Origin: Curtobacterium sp. S6
GTDB lineage: Bacteria; Actinomycetota; Actinomycetes; Actinomycetales; Micrococcaceae
DNA: 64,000 bases
Assembly (NCBI RefSeq): GCF_000710345.2
Contig: NZ_KL537415.1
Location: forward strand, 40,433-104,432
Direction of reading: 5' to 3'
Notes under the pieces: model-generated
Told to the model about the DNA's origin: nothing
The model's database searches: none
The model's input: the letters and a program-made list of their open reading frames with translations, nothing else
Program-made: the position numbers and the translations under genes
Part shown: piece after piece, positions 44,101-52,728 of the stretch
How the letters are laid out: each line of letters starts with the position of its first letter
How positions within the stretch are numbered: position 1 is the stretch's first letter

Positions 44101-44184
44101 TTAGAGGATTCCGAGGTTGTGGAGGATCTGCAGAATCTGCTGGATGATTGCGATTCCGCTGTTGATGATGCCCTGGATGTCCAT
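44101..44184 (-). CDS. 27-residue amphipathic peptide, phenol-soluble-modulin-like or leaderless-bacteriocin-like
   Basis: The reading is MDIQGIINSGIAIIQQ then ILQILHNLGIL, 27 residues. It has 11 Ile/Leu pairs or singles on one helical face (3, 6, 7, 11, 14, 17, 18, 21, 24) and Gln/Asn/His/Asp on the other. There is no signal peptide and almost no net charge. This resembles staphylococcal delta-toxin and PSMs in size and pattern, not in sequence identity. It has a full transcription unit: TTGACC-17-TATCCT promoter, palindrome, AAAGG Shine-Dalgarno 6 nt before the ATG, and its own terminator, which argues strongly that it is expressed. A short membrane peptide toxin is another possibility. Confidence 0.72.
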   Translation of the reverse strand: MDIQGIINSGIAIIQQILQILHNLGIL

Positions 44185-44219
44185 GTCGGACCTTTCGAGT
44201 GATCTACCTATACGAATGA

Positions 44220-44243
44220 ATAGTGTACTGGAGAGTACACTAT
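44220..44243. promoter_or_regulatory. Perfect palindromic operator (or 5' UTR hairpin) of the peptide gene
   Basis: ATAGTGTACT-ggag-AGTACACTAT, 10-bp arms, just downstream of the predicted transcription start. The form resembles operators of GntR/YtrA- or PadR-type repressors. No regulator gene is adjacent. Confidence 0.65.
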
Positions 44244-44252
44244 CCTGGCAGG

Positions 44253-44281
44253 AGGATAGAACAACTCCCCGTAAAGGTCAA
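44253..44281 (-). promoter_or_regulatory. Promoter of the 27-residue peptide gene
   Basis: On the minus strand TTGACC (44281-44276) and TATCCT (44258-44253) are separated by exactly 17 bp. Predicted start near 44246, about 60 nt before the ATG. Confidence 0.7.
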
Positions 44282-44433
44282 TAATTAGCCCTAGAAAATA
44301 AATGACTTTCAGGTAACTACCAAGCCCCGTCGCAGAAATCCCTGCCAACCGGGTCACCGAAACTACCGTTGGATGCGTCGCGTCCGGGAGCTGTAGGGAT
44401 GGCAACCTTCTGTTCACAAGGAGCGAATTACTC

Positions 44434-44607
44434 ATGAGTCAGCGCCGCATAGCCGTTGTGACGACGGCATCCGCTGGGGTAGCCTTCTTGCTCGCTCTTG
44501 GTCTGACACTAGTTGCCAGAGGAGCGGCAATGCTTATTCTTCTGGGATTTACCGCGGTGATAGCGCTGTCGGCCACCTTCTATTGGTCGATGAAGTTTCG
44601 CCAATAA
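44434..44607 (+). CDS. 57-residue membrane protein beside the peptide gene
   Basis: ATG 44434 has AAGGAG 10 nt upstream. The product starts MSQRRIAVVTTASAG and has two membrane helices (about 7-28 and 31-51) with a short loop containing ARG and a basic end (MKFRQ). I recognise no family. It is divergent from the 27-residue peptide gene, 250 bp away. A role as immunity or export partner of the peptide is inference. A simple small membrane protein of unrelated function is equally possible. Confidence 0.6.
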   Translation: MSQRRIAVVTTASAGVAFLLALGLTLVARGAAMLILLGFTAVIALSATFYWSMKFRQ

Positions 44608-44715
44608 GGGCAGAAACCCTTCCCGCCCTCAGGGCACCTCGAACTCACTTGGCGAGCGATCCAATCAAATCTAAGACCATGAGCGCTTTCAGGCACACAA
44701 CGACAATGCAGGTCA

Positions 44716-45078
44716 TCATCCCGCCCGGCGCAAACCCTCTTCGATCCAACCTCGGATCAGCTCCGACTTAGTTTTTCCTTGCGCCGCAGACAGCCCATTG
44801 ATCGCTTCGTTAACCTAGGCGGGCACACGCACACGTAGCATCGGAGACTCCCCCGCACCCCGCCCCCTTTGGGCACTGAGGGCGGGTCGTCCACGACGTA
44901 GGTCAGCGTCACTGATTGAATCCAAGCCATCGGTCCCGTAGACCTCGCGCAGGATAGATTTCCCAGCTTCGGCCGCATCAGCGTCATGCAGGGCCGGAGT
45001 ATTCGTATCCTGGGCCATCGCCCCAGTCTCGGCGTCTTGGGCCAACTGATCCCAGTACCGCTTCTGATAGCGAGTCAC
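44716..45078 (-). pseudogene. RHH (CopG-like) antitoxin gene with in-frame amber codon
   Basis: GTG 45078 with AGAGG upstream starts an acidic N-terminal region; the ribbon strand MLRVRVPA is at codons 80-87. TAG at codon 88 (44815-44817) is followed in frame by VNEAINGLSAAQGKTKSELI then RGWIEEGLRRAG and TGA at 44716, clearly the two helices of the RHH fold. A Trp codon (TGG) at the stop position would restore it. The truncated product lacks DNA-binding helices, so repression should be lost unless TAG is suppressed. Confidence 0.75.
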
Positions 45079-45120
45079 GATCTTGCCTCTCTCTTTCCGC
45101 GTCCCAGCAGGACAAACGTC

Positions 45121-45354
45121 TTAGTGCGCACGACCACCGGTTTCCATTGCGTGGAAGACCACGTAGTTACCCTCAGAGAACTAGATAAAAACCTCTGCCC
45201 AACGATCCGTCTGGGCATGAACCGGGCCGATGAACTTGAAGGCCCGGTCTCCATGACGATCAATAAAAGAGAGCCGCTCAATCGCATGAGAGAACACGTA
45301 GGCAATCTCGCGCTCGGTTAACCCGTGCTTGAAAGCTGTGTCTCTGTATTCCAC
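45121..45354 (-). pseudogene. Toxin-like partner of the RHH antitoxin, with in-frame amber codon
   Basis: The frame from GTG 45354 reads VEYRDTAFKHGLTEREIAYV, then FSHAIERLSFIDRHGDRAFK and FIGPVHAQTDRWAEVFI. TAG lies at 45181-45183, then the frame continues FSEGNYVVFHAMETGGRAH to TAA at 45121. The order toxin then antitoxin, 43 bp apart, is typical of BrnT/BrnA-like and related modules; family assignment is uncertain. The stop removes the last 19 residues. The start is not marked by a good Shine-Dalgarno. Confidence 0.6.
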
Positions 45355-45494
45355 ACCCACAACACTTATTGCACCCCAAAAATGGGGCACAACCACGTGG
45401 TGGTGCCCAACTACCCACCGCCCAAGAGAAGCCCCATGCGTAGCCCACCAAGGCCAGTAACCCCTCCCCGGAGCGACTCAGAAAGGGCAACGCC

Positions 45495-45707
45495 ATGAAG
45501 CGGATCGTCCAATGCGAACGCGACGCGTACTTTCGATGGACGTGGATCGCAAGAGTTTCACTGTCCGACCTTCGCATCGACGGGGGGCGTCGGGTCATTT
45601 TCTTCCCCATACACCGCCAGAACGAAACGATCGTAAGGGTCACGAAGCAGGACGTCACGCCGCAAATTCTCAACCAGGTGGCCGAGAACCAACGTCGTGA
45701 AAATTAG
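45495..45707 (+). CDS. Possible small protein of unknown function
   Basis: The 70-residue reading begins MKRIVQCERDAYFRW, and AAAGGG lies before the ATG. It is rich in Arg, Val and Ile with no recognised motif. An opposing minus-strand frame is also open. It lies between the broken toxin and the hsdR end. Treat as tentative. Confidence 0.25.
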   Translation: MKRIVQCERDAYFRWTWIARVSLSDLRIDGGRRVIFFPIHRQNETIVRVTKQDVTPQILNQVAENQRREN

Positions 45708-45732
45708 CGGCGGAAAGCCCCTACTCTGAGCG

Positions 45733-48700
45733 TCACCGTGAACCTGCTCCGACCTGCGACCGGTAGAACGCCCGTCCGATCAACTGACGCGCACGCTCTG
45801 CATGGAGATCGCCAGCGAAGATGATTTCACCGACCCTGCTCAGGACTTCTCCGGCGCCAAGTACGGCCTCATCGGTGCCGGCTTGGAGGTCTGGGCTCTC
45901 TTCAAACTGGCTCTGACTGTTCGAATGCGCCTGCCGCACCAAAGTCTCGTCTTCACCGAGCTTGGCGATGATCGTCGCCAAAGCACCCTCGGTGGTCTCC
46001 TCGGATTCACCCAACATGTTCGACAATTCACGCACTACCTCGAGAAGGGCAACCCTCTTCGAGTCCCGTGCCTCGCCGGTCGCGACGGCCGTCGTGCCGG
46101 TCACGATGCCGCCGCCGGAAATGTCGATATCAACCGGTTGTTCTTCGACGAGCTGCAGTCGAGTCAGCTCGACATCGGAGAGATCAATATTTTCCGATAC
46201 TTCGGTATCTCTCAGATGGGGTGCGAGGAGCCGTATATAGACCGCCTTCTTCGCCAGGTCCGTATCCTCGTAATCAACGACCTGAGTCATGAAGTCGTAG
46301 AAGTTCAGGAACGAGGTCGTGTTCTTACGGAACAACTCAAGCTCGTTGACCTCGATGCGGTCATCGGTCAACTGCGCGTGCTTCCACCTGTCCCTGAAGC
46401 GCTTCTTGGCCGGCCCCAGGCCGGCCGCGATCTTGGCATTGACCTTGGTGCCTGACCCGGTGCCTTCGGTCAAAAACGCCGTTGCGACGTCGTCGATTTC
46501 ATCATTTTCGTAGATATCGGCGCTATCGAGCTTGGAAACGATATCCCAGATCAGATTCGGGTCCGTGGTCTCGTCGATCCTGGCGTCGTTGAAATAGGGT
46601 TCGAAGGATGCCTGGATTTCTGCGGGGTCGTTGACGAAATCCACGACCTGGGTCATCGCGGCGGTCTTCTTCGTCCCCTTGGCCGTCGTGTGCGTTCGAT
46701 TCAAGCGGGATAACGTCTGAACCGCCGTGATACCCGAGAGCTTTTTATCGACGTACATGGCACACAGCAACGGCTGATCGAAGCCGGTCTGGAATTTGTT
46801 CGCAACGATCATCACCCGGTATTGCTGGGATTTGAATTCCTGACGCAAATCACGCGCGCCCGCATCGTTCATGGTTGTTTCGGTCAGGGTCTCCAGGCCG
46901 AGCTCTGTGCTGGTCTCGGCGTCTTCGACCGTGCCGGAGAATGCCACAAGGGTCCCGTAGTCCAGGCCCATGGTTTTGATGTACCGGTCGATTTCGCGCT
47001 TATACCGCACGGCACCGAGACGGTTGGGCGAGACGACCATCGCCTTAGCCGAGCCATCAAGCAGATGGGCGACGTTGGCTCGGAAGTGCTCGACGATGAT
47101 CGCGGCCTTCTGCGCGATCGTGATGGGGTTGACCCGCACCCATTGCATCACCTTTTTCCGCGCCTCGGTCTCGTCGACCTCGATATCCAGTGATCCGGCG
47201 ATCTTCTCCCCGAGGTCGAAATACATCTTGTAGGTCCGATATCCGCGCAACACATCGAGAATGAACTCTTCCTCGATCGCCTGCTTCATTGAATACAGGT
47301 GGAACGGCCTGGGCTCCCCCTCGTCGCTGTCACGGTGACCGAATAGCTCAAGAGTCTTTTTCTTCGGAGTCGCGGTGAAGGCGAAGAATGACGTCCCTTC
47401 ATGCGAGGCGCGGGCCGCCATCTCATGGCTGAGCATCTTGTTGATCATCATTTGCTCGGCATCGACCTCGACCTCGCCGGTCTCGGCCAGTTCCTCCCGC
47501 TGTTCGGCGGTCAGCACTTTCTTCAGGCTCGCCGCGGTACTGCCCGACTGCGACGAGTGGGCTTCGTCGGCGATGACAGCGAACTTCTTCGCCTTCAGGT
47601 CCGAGGCGTTCTGGAGCTTGTCCAGGATGAAGGGGAACGTTTGAATCGTGACGACGACGATGAGTTTTCCCGACTCGATGGCATGCCCGAGGGCCCCGGA
47701 TTTGGAGGCCGTGTTCTCCTCTCGGAGCCCGGCGTATTCCCGGATGGCTTTGTCATCAATAGTCGCCACAATCGACTGATTATCGGTGTCGATCTGGCGG
47801 ATGGCCTCTTGCAACTGTGCGTCGAGGACATTGCGGTCGGTGACAACGATGACCGTATCGAAGACCTTCTGATTATCGACCTGAATCCGTGCCAGGCGGT
47901 GTGCAAGCCAGGCAATCGAATTCGTCTTACCCGACCCTGCCGAGTGCTGGATAAGAAAACGTCGATCAGGATCCGGGGAGGTCACCGCTCGCTCGAGCTT
48001 CTCCACCACGTCCCATTGATGGAAGCGGGGGAAGATCAGCGTGTACGAACGCTTTTGGCGGCCCGTGTTGTCACGGGTCCGAGACTCGGAAATCCAGATA
48101 TACCGCGAAAGGATCGCCAACCACGCATCACGCTGGAGAACCTGCTCCCAGAAGTACGCAGTCTTCTGCCCGTTCGGATTCAGCGGGTTACCCGCTCCCC
48201 CGTCCTCGGTTCCGCGGTTGAACGGCAGGAACCGCGTCTTGGCTCCGTCGAGTTTGGTGGTCATCCAGACCTCGTCCTCGGAGACGGCGAAGTGCACCAA
48301 GGCGCGGGTTCCGTTGCCCAGCAACGCGAAGGGCTTCTTGCCCTTGGGTTGAAGCACCCTGTCCCGGTACTGCTGTTTGGCGTTTTCGACCGTTTGGGTG
48401 TTCTCGGTTTTGACCTCGGCGGTCGCGACGGGGACACCATTCAGGAAGAACACCAGATCGATGGAGTTATTGCCGTCGCCGTAGTGGACTTGGCGCATGA
48501 CCCGTAGCCGATTCGCCTCATACCGTGCCAGCGTCGACGGGTTCAGTGAGGTCTCGGGCTTGGCCTGCATCATGTCGAACTTGGCGGAACCGGCACCCAG
48601 ACCGGCGACGTTGAAACCCTTGCGCAAGGTTCGCAGGGCCCCCTCGCGGTCCGTCATGGGCTTGTCCAGGCTAGCGGTCAGCCGGTCCAGCAGCATCCGA

Positions 48701-48909
48701 CGACGTTTGGGTTCGTCCGGGGAGCCGGGCTTGATGAACTTCTCGAACGTCTCCTTTTGGGTCTCTTGTAGCCAGCCGAACACGTCCTCCGGCACGAGCA
48801 CGCGGTCGACATCGTAGAGGTCGTCGTTCTCGGAGTAGAGCCACCCGTGCGCCGCCAAGTACTCAGCAAGCTCACGCTCGAACTCGATCTCCTTGTGCTG
48901 ACCACTCAT
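45733..48909 (-). CDS. hsdR: Type I restriction enzyme, R (motor/nuclease) subunit
   Basis: The 1058-residue subunit has the N-terminal PD-(D/E)XK nuclease (D151, E165-V-K167 in NSIDLVFFLNGVPVATAEVK). A superfamily 2 helicase follows, with Walker A HSAGSGKTN (GSGKT 325-329), DEAH as IADEAHSSQSG and motif VI QTLSRLNRTH. It translocates and cleaves unmodified DNA. ATG 48909 overlaps the hsdS stop (ATGA); a longer in-frame reading is rejected. It is the last gene of hsdMSR. All motifs look intact. Confidence 0.95.
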   Translation of the reverse strand: MSGQHKEIEFERELAEYLAAHGWLYSENDDLYDVDRVLVPEDVFGWLQETQKETFEKFIKPGSPDEPKRRRMLLDRLTASLDKPMTDREGALRTLRKGFNVAGLGAGSAKFDMMQAKPETSLNPSTLARYEANRLRVMRQVHYGDGNNSIDLVFFLNGVPVATAEVKTENTQTVENAKQQYRDRVLQPKGKKPFALLGNGTRALVHFAVSEDEVWMTTKLDGAKTRFLPFNRGTEDGGAGNPLNPNGQKTAYFWEQVLQRDAWLAILSRYIWISESRTRDNTGRQKRSYTLIFPRFHQWDVVEKLERAVTSPDPDRRFLIQHSAGSGKTNSIAWLAHRLARIQVDNQKVFDTVIVVTDRNVLDAQLQEAIRQIDTDNQSIVATIDDKAIREYAGLREENTASKSGALGHAIESGKLIVVVTIQTFPFILDKLQNASDLKAKKFAVIADEAHSSQSGSTAASLKKVLTAEQREELAETGEVEVDAEQMMINKMLSHEMAARASHEGTSFFAFTATPKKKTLELFGHRDSDEGEPRPFHLYSMKQAIEEEFILDVLRGYRTYKMYFDLGEKIAGSLDIEVDETEARKKVMQWVRVNPITIAQKAAIIVEHFRANVAHLLDGSAKAMVVSPNRLGAVRYKREIDRYIKTMGLDYGTLVAFSGTVEDAETSTELGLETLTETTMNDAGARDLRQEFKSQQYRVMIVANKFQTGFDQPLLCAMYVDKKLSGITAVQTLSRLNRTHTTAKGTKKTAAMTQVVDFVNDPAEIQASFEPYFNDARIDETTDPNLIWDIVSKLDSADIYENDEIDDVATAFLTEGTGSGTKVNAKIAAGLGPAKKRFRDRWKHAQLTDDRIEVNELELFRKNTTSFLNFYDFMTQVVDYEDTDLAKKAVYIRLLAPHLRDTEVSENIDLSDVELTRLQLVEEQPVDIDISGGGIVTGTTAVATGEARDSKRVALLEVVRELSNMLGESEETTEGALATIIAKLGEDETLVRQAHSNSQSQFEESPDLQAGTDEAVLGAGEVLSRVGEIIFAGDLHAERARQLIGRAFYRSQVGAGSR

Positions 48910-50123
48910 GATGCCGTCCTTACATCGATCTGACCGGTGACTGCTGCGGTGATGAGCGCCGCGCGACGTTCCTGGGAGAGGGCGATGAGGTCCTCGGATT
49001 CGGAGATGAGCTCGTCTATGCGGGAGGACGCTGACTTCCAACGATCAACTAGTTGCAGTTGGCGTTCCGTCCCGATGTCAGGGATACGCAACCTTCTGAG
49101 CGCTGAGACATTGAAGTGACTCTGGATAGCACCTACCGAACCGTCCGTAATTTGGGCGGCCGCCGCGTGGGAGTTTAGAAACGCTTCCAAGAAGTCAGAA
49201 CAAAGCGAGGGTTTCGCTCTAATAATCAACAAGTCGATTGCATTGAAGCCCTCGAGGGTATTAGGAACAACGGCGGCTGCGCCGGCCTGACCAGTTCTAA
49301 CAACAACGACATCGCCCGATTTCAGTCTTGACTTACGGTGCAGCTGGTCACCTTCTCGACTCAAGTGAACCAAGCTCGTGGGGTCAATATATCCGCGCTT
49401 CACGTTTGCACCGCGCAGAGCTGGAACTCCCCCTCCACCGTACTCATACCATTTGGCCGGAGTGACTACGATGCCGACCGTAATCTCATCAACTAGCTGC
49501 TTAAGAGGAGCCGTGATTTCGCTCTTAGCCCCAAAAAATTGGTGCGACAGAGAATCTCGACGTTCCCGCAGCGTTTCGATGAGGCTGCGCTGCTCGGTGA
49601 TCAACTCGTCGATCTTCTGCGTCTCGCGGCCCAGATAGTCAGCAATAGCTCGCTGCTCGTCGAGGGGTGGTATGGGCAACGCGATTCTCTTCATAGCTGA
49701 ATATCTTGTGGACCACAGGTCCGCAACTATGCCGCTTCCCCACCGGTAGAACTCTTCTTGGAAAGCTGAGCTTCTAAGTAGGTGGTGGGTGAAATTGAGA
49801 TCGAGGCCCTCCCGCGGGCGGAGGACGGTGTAAACAACAGAGACACTGCCATCCAGCTCGGATATTCCCGAGGAGCCCTTACGGTCTGAGCGGGAATTGA
49901 TCACAAAATCACCCGCACGCACCAGCTTCCGGGCTTCTCCATTTTGGGATTTGGCGACATCGCCCAGCTGGGGCACTACTCCCTGCTTAGTTACCGAAAG
50001 TGCTGGAAAAGCGCTATCGCTCACGGATTCCTTACGCTCATCGAAGAGCGCCCCAACCGGAACGAGTCTCCAATGCTGCGGAAGGGAACCAACCCACTCT
50101 GGGGCTTCCCTAACCGTACTCAC
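48906..50123 (-). CDS. hsdS: Type I restriction-modification specificity subunit
   Basis: The 405-residue subunit has two target-recognition domains (about 10-150 and 210-345). Each is followed by a conserved coiled-coil spacer: PIPPLDEQRAIADYLGRETQ with KIDELITEQRSLIETLRERR, and ERQLQLVDRWKSASSRIDEL at the end. It sets the bipartite recognition sequence. GTG 50123 overlaps the hsdM stop. Base composition in the TRDs is more A+T-rich than flanks, usual for exchanged TRDs. Confidence 0.93.
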   Translation of the reverse strand: MSTVREAPEWVGSLPQHWRLVPVGALFDERKESVSDSAFPALSVTKQGVVPQLGDVAKSQNGEARKLVRAGDFVINSRSDRKGSSGISELDGSVSVVYTVLRPREGLDLNFTHHLLRSSAFQEEFYRWGSGIVADLWSTRYSAMKRIALPIPPLDEQRAIADYLGRETQKIDELITEQRSLIETLRERRDSLSHQFFGAKSEITAPLKQLVDEITVGIVVTPAKWYEYGGGGVPALRGANVKRGYIDPTSLVHLSREGDQLHRKSRLKSGDVVVVRTGQAGAAAVVPNTLEGFNAIDLLIIRAKPSLCSDFLEAFLNSHAAAAQITDGSVGAIQSHFNVSALRRLRIPDIGTERQLQLVDRWKSASSRIDELISESEDLIALSQERRAALITAAVTGQIDVRTAS

Positions 50124-51853
50124 GCCTCCACCGCCTTCAACAGCGTCAGGATCTTGGCGACCTTAGCCTCTAGTTCCTTATCGATCTCCTCGAGGGGACG
50201 CGGCGGCACGTACTTGTAGAAGATCCGCGTGAACGGGATCTCGTAGCCGACCTTGATCTTCTTGGGATCGATCCAGGCGTCGGGCACATGCGGTGCCACC
50301 TCGGCGTCGAAGTACGCCTTGATCGTCGCGTCCCTGCCGTCAGCACCCTCGGTGTTGCCGCCGTAGGTGAACGGCACGTTCTCGGTGTCGCGCTTCTTGC
50401 TGTCCGGCTTCGGGTTGCCCTTCCGATCGCGGACCACCTCGCCGTTCTCGTCGAGCAACGGCCGCTCAACGGTAATGGTCCAGTACCCGAACTCGCTGGT
50501 GGGCAAGATCTTGGAATGCTCACCTTCCTCGTGAGCGTCGTAGATCCCCACGATCTCATCGCGTTGAGCAACGGAAATCTCACGGCGCTTGGACCCCATG
50601 CCCTTACGCATTTTGGTCCACATGCCACTGGCATCAATCAGCTGGACGGTCCCGCGTCGCTCGGGCTGTTTGTCGTTGTCGAGGATCCACACGTAAGTGG
50701 CGATACCGGTGTTGAAGAACATGTCGGTGGGCAACGCGATGATCGCGTCCACGAGATCCTCTTCGAGCAGCCATTGCCGAATCTTGGACGGCCCCGACTC
50801 GGCGGCACCGGTGAACAGAGGCGATCCATTCAGGACGATGCCGGCCCGGCCACCACCTTCATGAGCCGGCCGCATCTTTGCCACAAGGTGCTGCAAGAAC
50901 AGCATCTGCCCGTCGCTGACCGGCGGTAATCCTGCGTTGAATCGGCCTAAACCTCCGGCGCGATGCTCTTCCTTCACGAAATCCTCGGCGGCCTTCCAGT
51001 CGACCCCGTACGGCGGATTCGAAAGGCAGAAGTCGAAGGTCCGACCGTAGAACCGATCATTGATCAGGGTGTCGCCCTTGCCGATATTGCCGATCTCCTG
51101 GCCCTTGGAAATCATGTCCGACTTACAAATCGCGTACGACTGTCCGTTGATTTCCTGGCCGTACAAAGTCAACCGCGCGCTGGGGTTGCGCTCGTGCAAC
51201 CGCTCTTCGGCCACCGACAACATGCCGCCTGTACCTGCGGTGGGGTCATAGACCGTGCGGACCACGCCCTCACCGGTCAGCGATTCCTGTTCCTCGGCAA
51301 AGAGAACGTCGACCATCAAACGAATCGCATCGCGAGGCGTGTAGTGCTCGCCAGCTTCCTCATTCGAGGCTTCGGCGAATTTGTAGATCAGGTGTTCGTA
51401 GAGGTCGCCCATCTCCGCGTTGGTAATGGCCTCCGGGTGCAGGTTCACCCCGGCGAACCTCTCCACGACCAGGTAGAGACGGTTGTTCTCGTCCAGGATG
51501 TTGATGACCTGTTCGAAGCCGAACTGTTCGAAGACATCGATGTTCGACGAGAAGCTGGTGACGTACTCGATGAGGTTCTCGCGGAGCTGGTCCGGGTCCT
51601 CGAGCAACCGGTCGAAGTCGTATTGGCTGGTGTTATAAAACGCCAAGCCCGTGGCCCTGCGCATCTGGGCGTCCAGAACGCCCCCGGTATGTTTCTTCGC
51701 CAGGGCCCGCATCTGATCCCTGTTTGAGGCCATCAGCGCATCAAGACGGCGCAAGATCGTGAACGGCAGGACGATGCTGCCGTACTGATGCGGCTTGTAC
51801 ACGCCACGGAGTTGATCAGCGATCGACCATACAAAGGGCCCAAGGTTGCTCAT
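50120..51853 (-). CDS. hsdM: Type I restriction-modification methyltransferase subunit
   Basis: The 577-residue N6-adenine methyltransferase has an N-terminal HsdM domain, SAM motif DPTAGTGG (203-210) and catalytic NPPY (279-282). It methylates adenine in the HsdS-defined site and is required for restriction. First gene of the operon. ATG 51853. The 192-bp gap to the divergent plus-strand gene should hold its promoter. Confidence 0.95.
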   Translation of the reverse strand: MSNLGPFVWSIADQLRGVYKPHQYGSIVLPFTILRRLDALMASNRDQMRALAKKHTGGVLDAQMRRATGLAFYNTSQYDFDRLLEDPDQLRENLIEYVTSFSSNIDVFEQFGFEQVINILDENNRLYLVVERFAGVNLHPEAITNAEMGDLYEHLIYKFAEASNEEAGEHYTPRDAIRLMVDVLFAEEQESLTGEGVVRTVYDPTAGTGGMLSVAEERLHERNPSARLTLYGQEINGQSYAICKSDMISKGQEIGNIGKGDTLINDRFYGRTFDFCLSNPPYGVDWKAAEDFVKEEHRAGGLGRFNAGLPPVSDGQMLFLQHLVAKMRPAHEGGGRAGIVLNGSPLFTGAAESGPSKIRQWLLEEDLVDAIIALPTDMFFNTGIATYVWILDNDKQPERRGTVQLIDASGMWTKMRKGMGSKRREISVAQRDEIVGIYDAHEEGEHSKILPTSEFGYWTITVERPLLDENGEVVRDRKGNPKPDSKKRDTENVPFTYGGNTEGADGRDATIKAYFDAEVAPHVPDAWIDPKKIKVGYEIPFTRIFYKYVPPRPLEEIDKELEAKVAKILTLLKAVEA

Positions 51854-52045
51854 GCGAAGAATCGGCTTTCTCTAGAAAAGTGTCCCCTCTCAGGCTAGAT
51901 GGTGCTCCCTGGATCCATGCGTTTCTGCCCCACTCGGAGCGCGAAGAAGTCGCGGTAGGCGAAAGCGCCGGCCTCATTCCTCGGCGCCATATCCCGCCGG
52001 GCAAGATCTCGGTATCCTGGATTTCCACCCACCCAGGAGGATCAC

Positions 52046-52366
52046 GTGAGCCCATCCCCACGCCATCCGGAAGAGCATCATCCGTCCGAACACGACCTCT
52101 CGGATGTGCATGCCCGGGACCTCTTCGAACACGAATTCCCGACCACGGAATTCCCTGTGGAGGAGCCGCCCTCGGATGAGGAAGATTTCGCCATCGAGGG
52201 TTACCACCCCCGCGAGGAGATCTACCCCGACGGCATCCCGCCTGAGCTGCGCGACGCCGAGATCGACGACGGTCCGCGCGGCATAGGCCCGGGTCGCATC
52301 CTCGCGTGGCTCGCGGCGGTCGTGCTCATCGTCGCGGTGCCGCTGACATACGTCATGAGCCTCTAG
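52046..52366 (+). CDS. Small acidic protein with C-terminal membrane anchor
   Basis: The 106-residue product starts at GTG 52046 after CAGGAGG. It has an acidic, His/Pro/Glu-rich N-terminal domain (about 1-75) and one C-terminal membrane helix (ILAWLAAVVLIVAVPLTYVMSL). It resembles small actinobacterial tail-anchored hypothetical proteins. Function unknown. Confidence 0.72.
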   Translation: MSPSPRHPEEHHPSEHDLSDVHARDLFEHEFPTTEFPVEEPPSDEEDFAIEGYHPREEIYPDGIPPELRDAEIDDGPRGIGPGRILAWLAAVVLIVAVPLTYVMSL

Positions 52367-52728
52367 GCGTCCAAGGCCTCCGCCTGCCGACATCCCGGTC
52401 ACGGGGTCCTGGACTTTAAGACGCTGTGCGAAGCGCGGCGCACCGTGTGCCCTTCCCGGCCCACAAGCTCCCATCAGCAAGGAGAGCGGCGCGTCATTCC
52501 GGGCGACAAAAGTGTCCGCCGTCACCATGCCGAAGGGTTCGTCCGCGGCGAGATCGCTCCCCGCTCACGGCCGTACTTGCTCCGTCGACGCCCGCCGCAG
52601 GACACTGTGGTCAGTTACGTGATGCCGCACATAGCGCGACCGTGTCTGTGTGGACCGAGCATCGAACGCGTGACGCATGCACACCAATGTGCAGGTAGCC
52701 ATTTGGTGGAACAGCAAGGAGGTTGCCC
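52367..52728. other. Gene-free 362-bp gap
   Basis: Open frames on both strands are Arg/Pro/Ser-rich and lack Shine-Dalgarno sites, so I call none. AAGGAGG at the right end belongs to the next gene. No hairpin or repeat of note. Confidence 0.4.

Noticed and set aside
45278-45673. 131-codon minus-strand frame before hsdR
   Set aside because: Overlaps the better supported toxin frame and a plus-strand frame; contains improbable Trp/Cys-rich composition.
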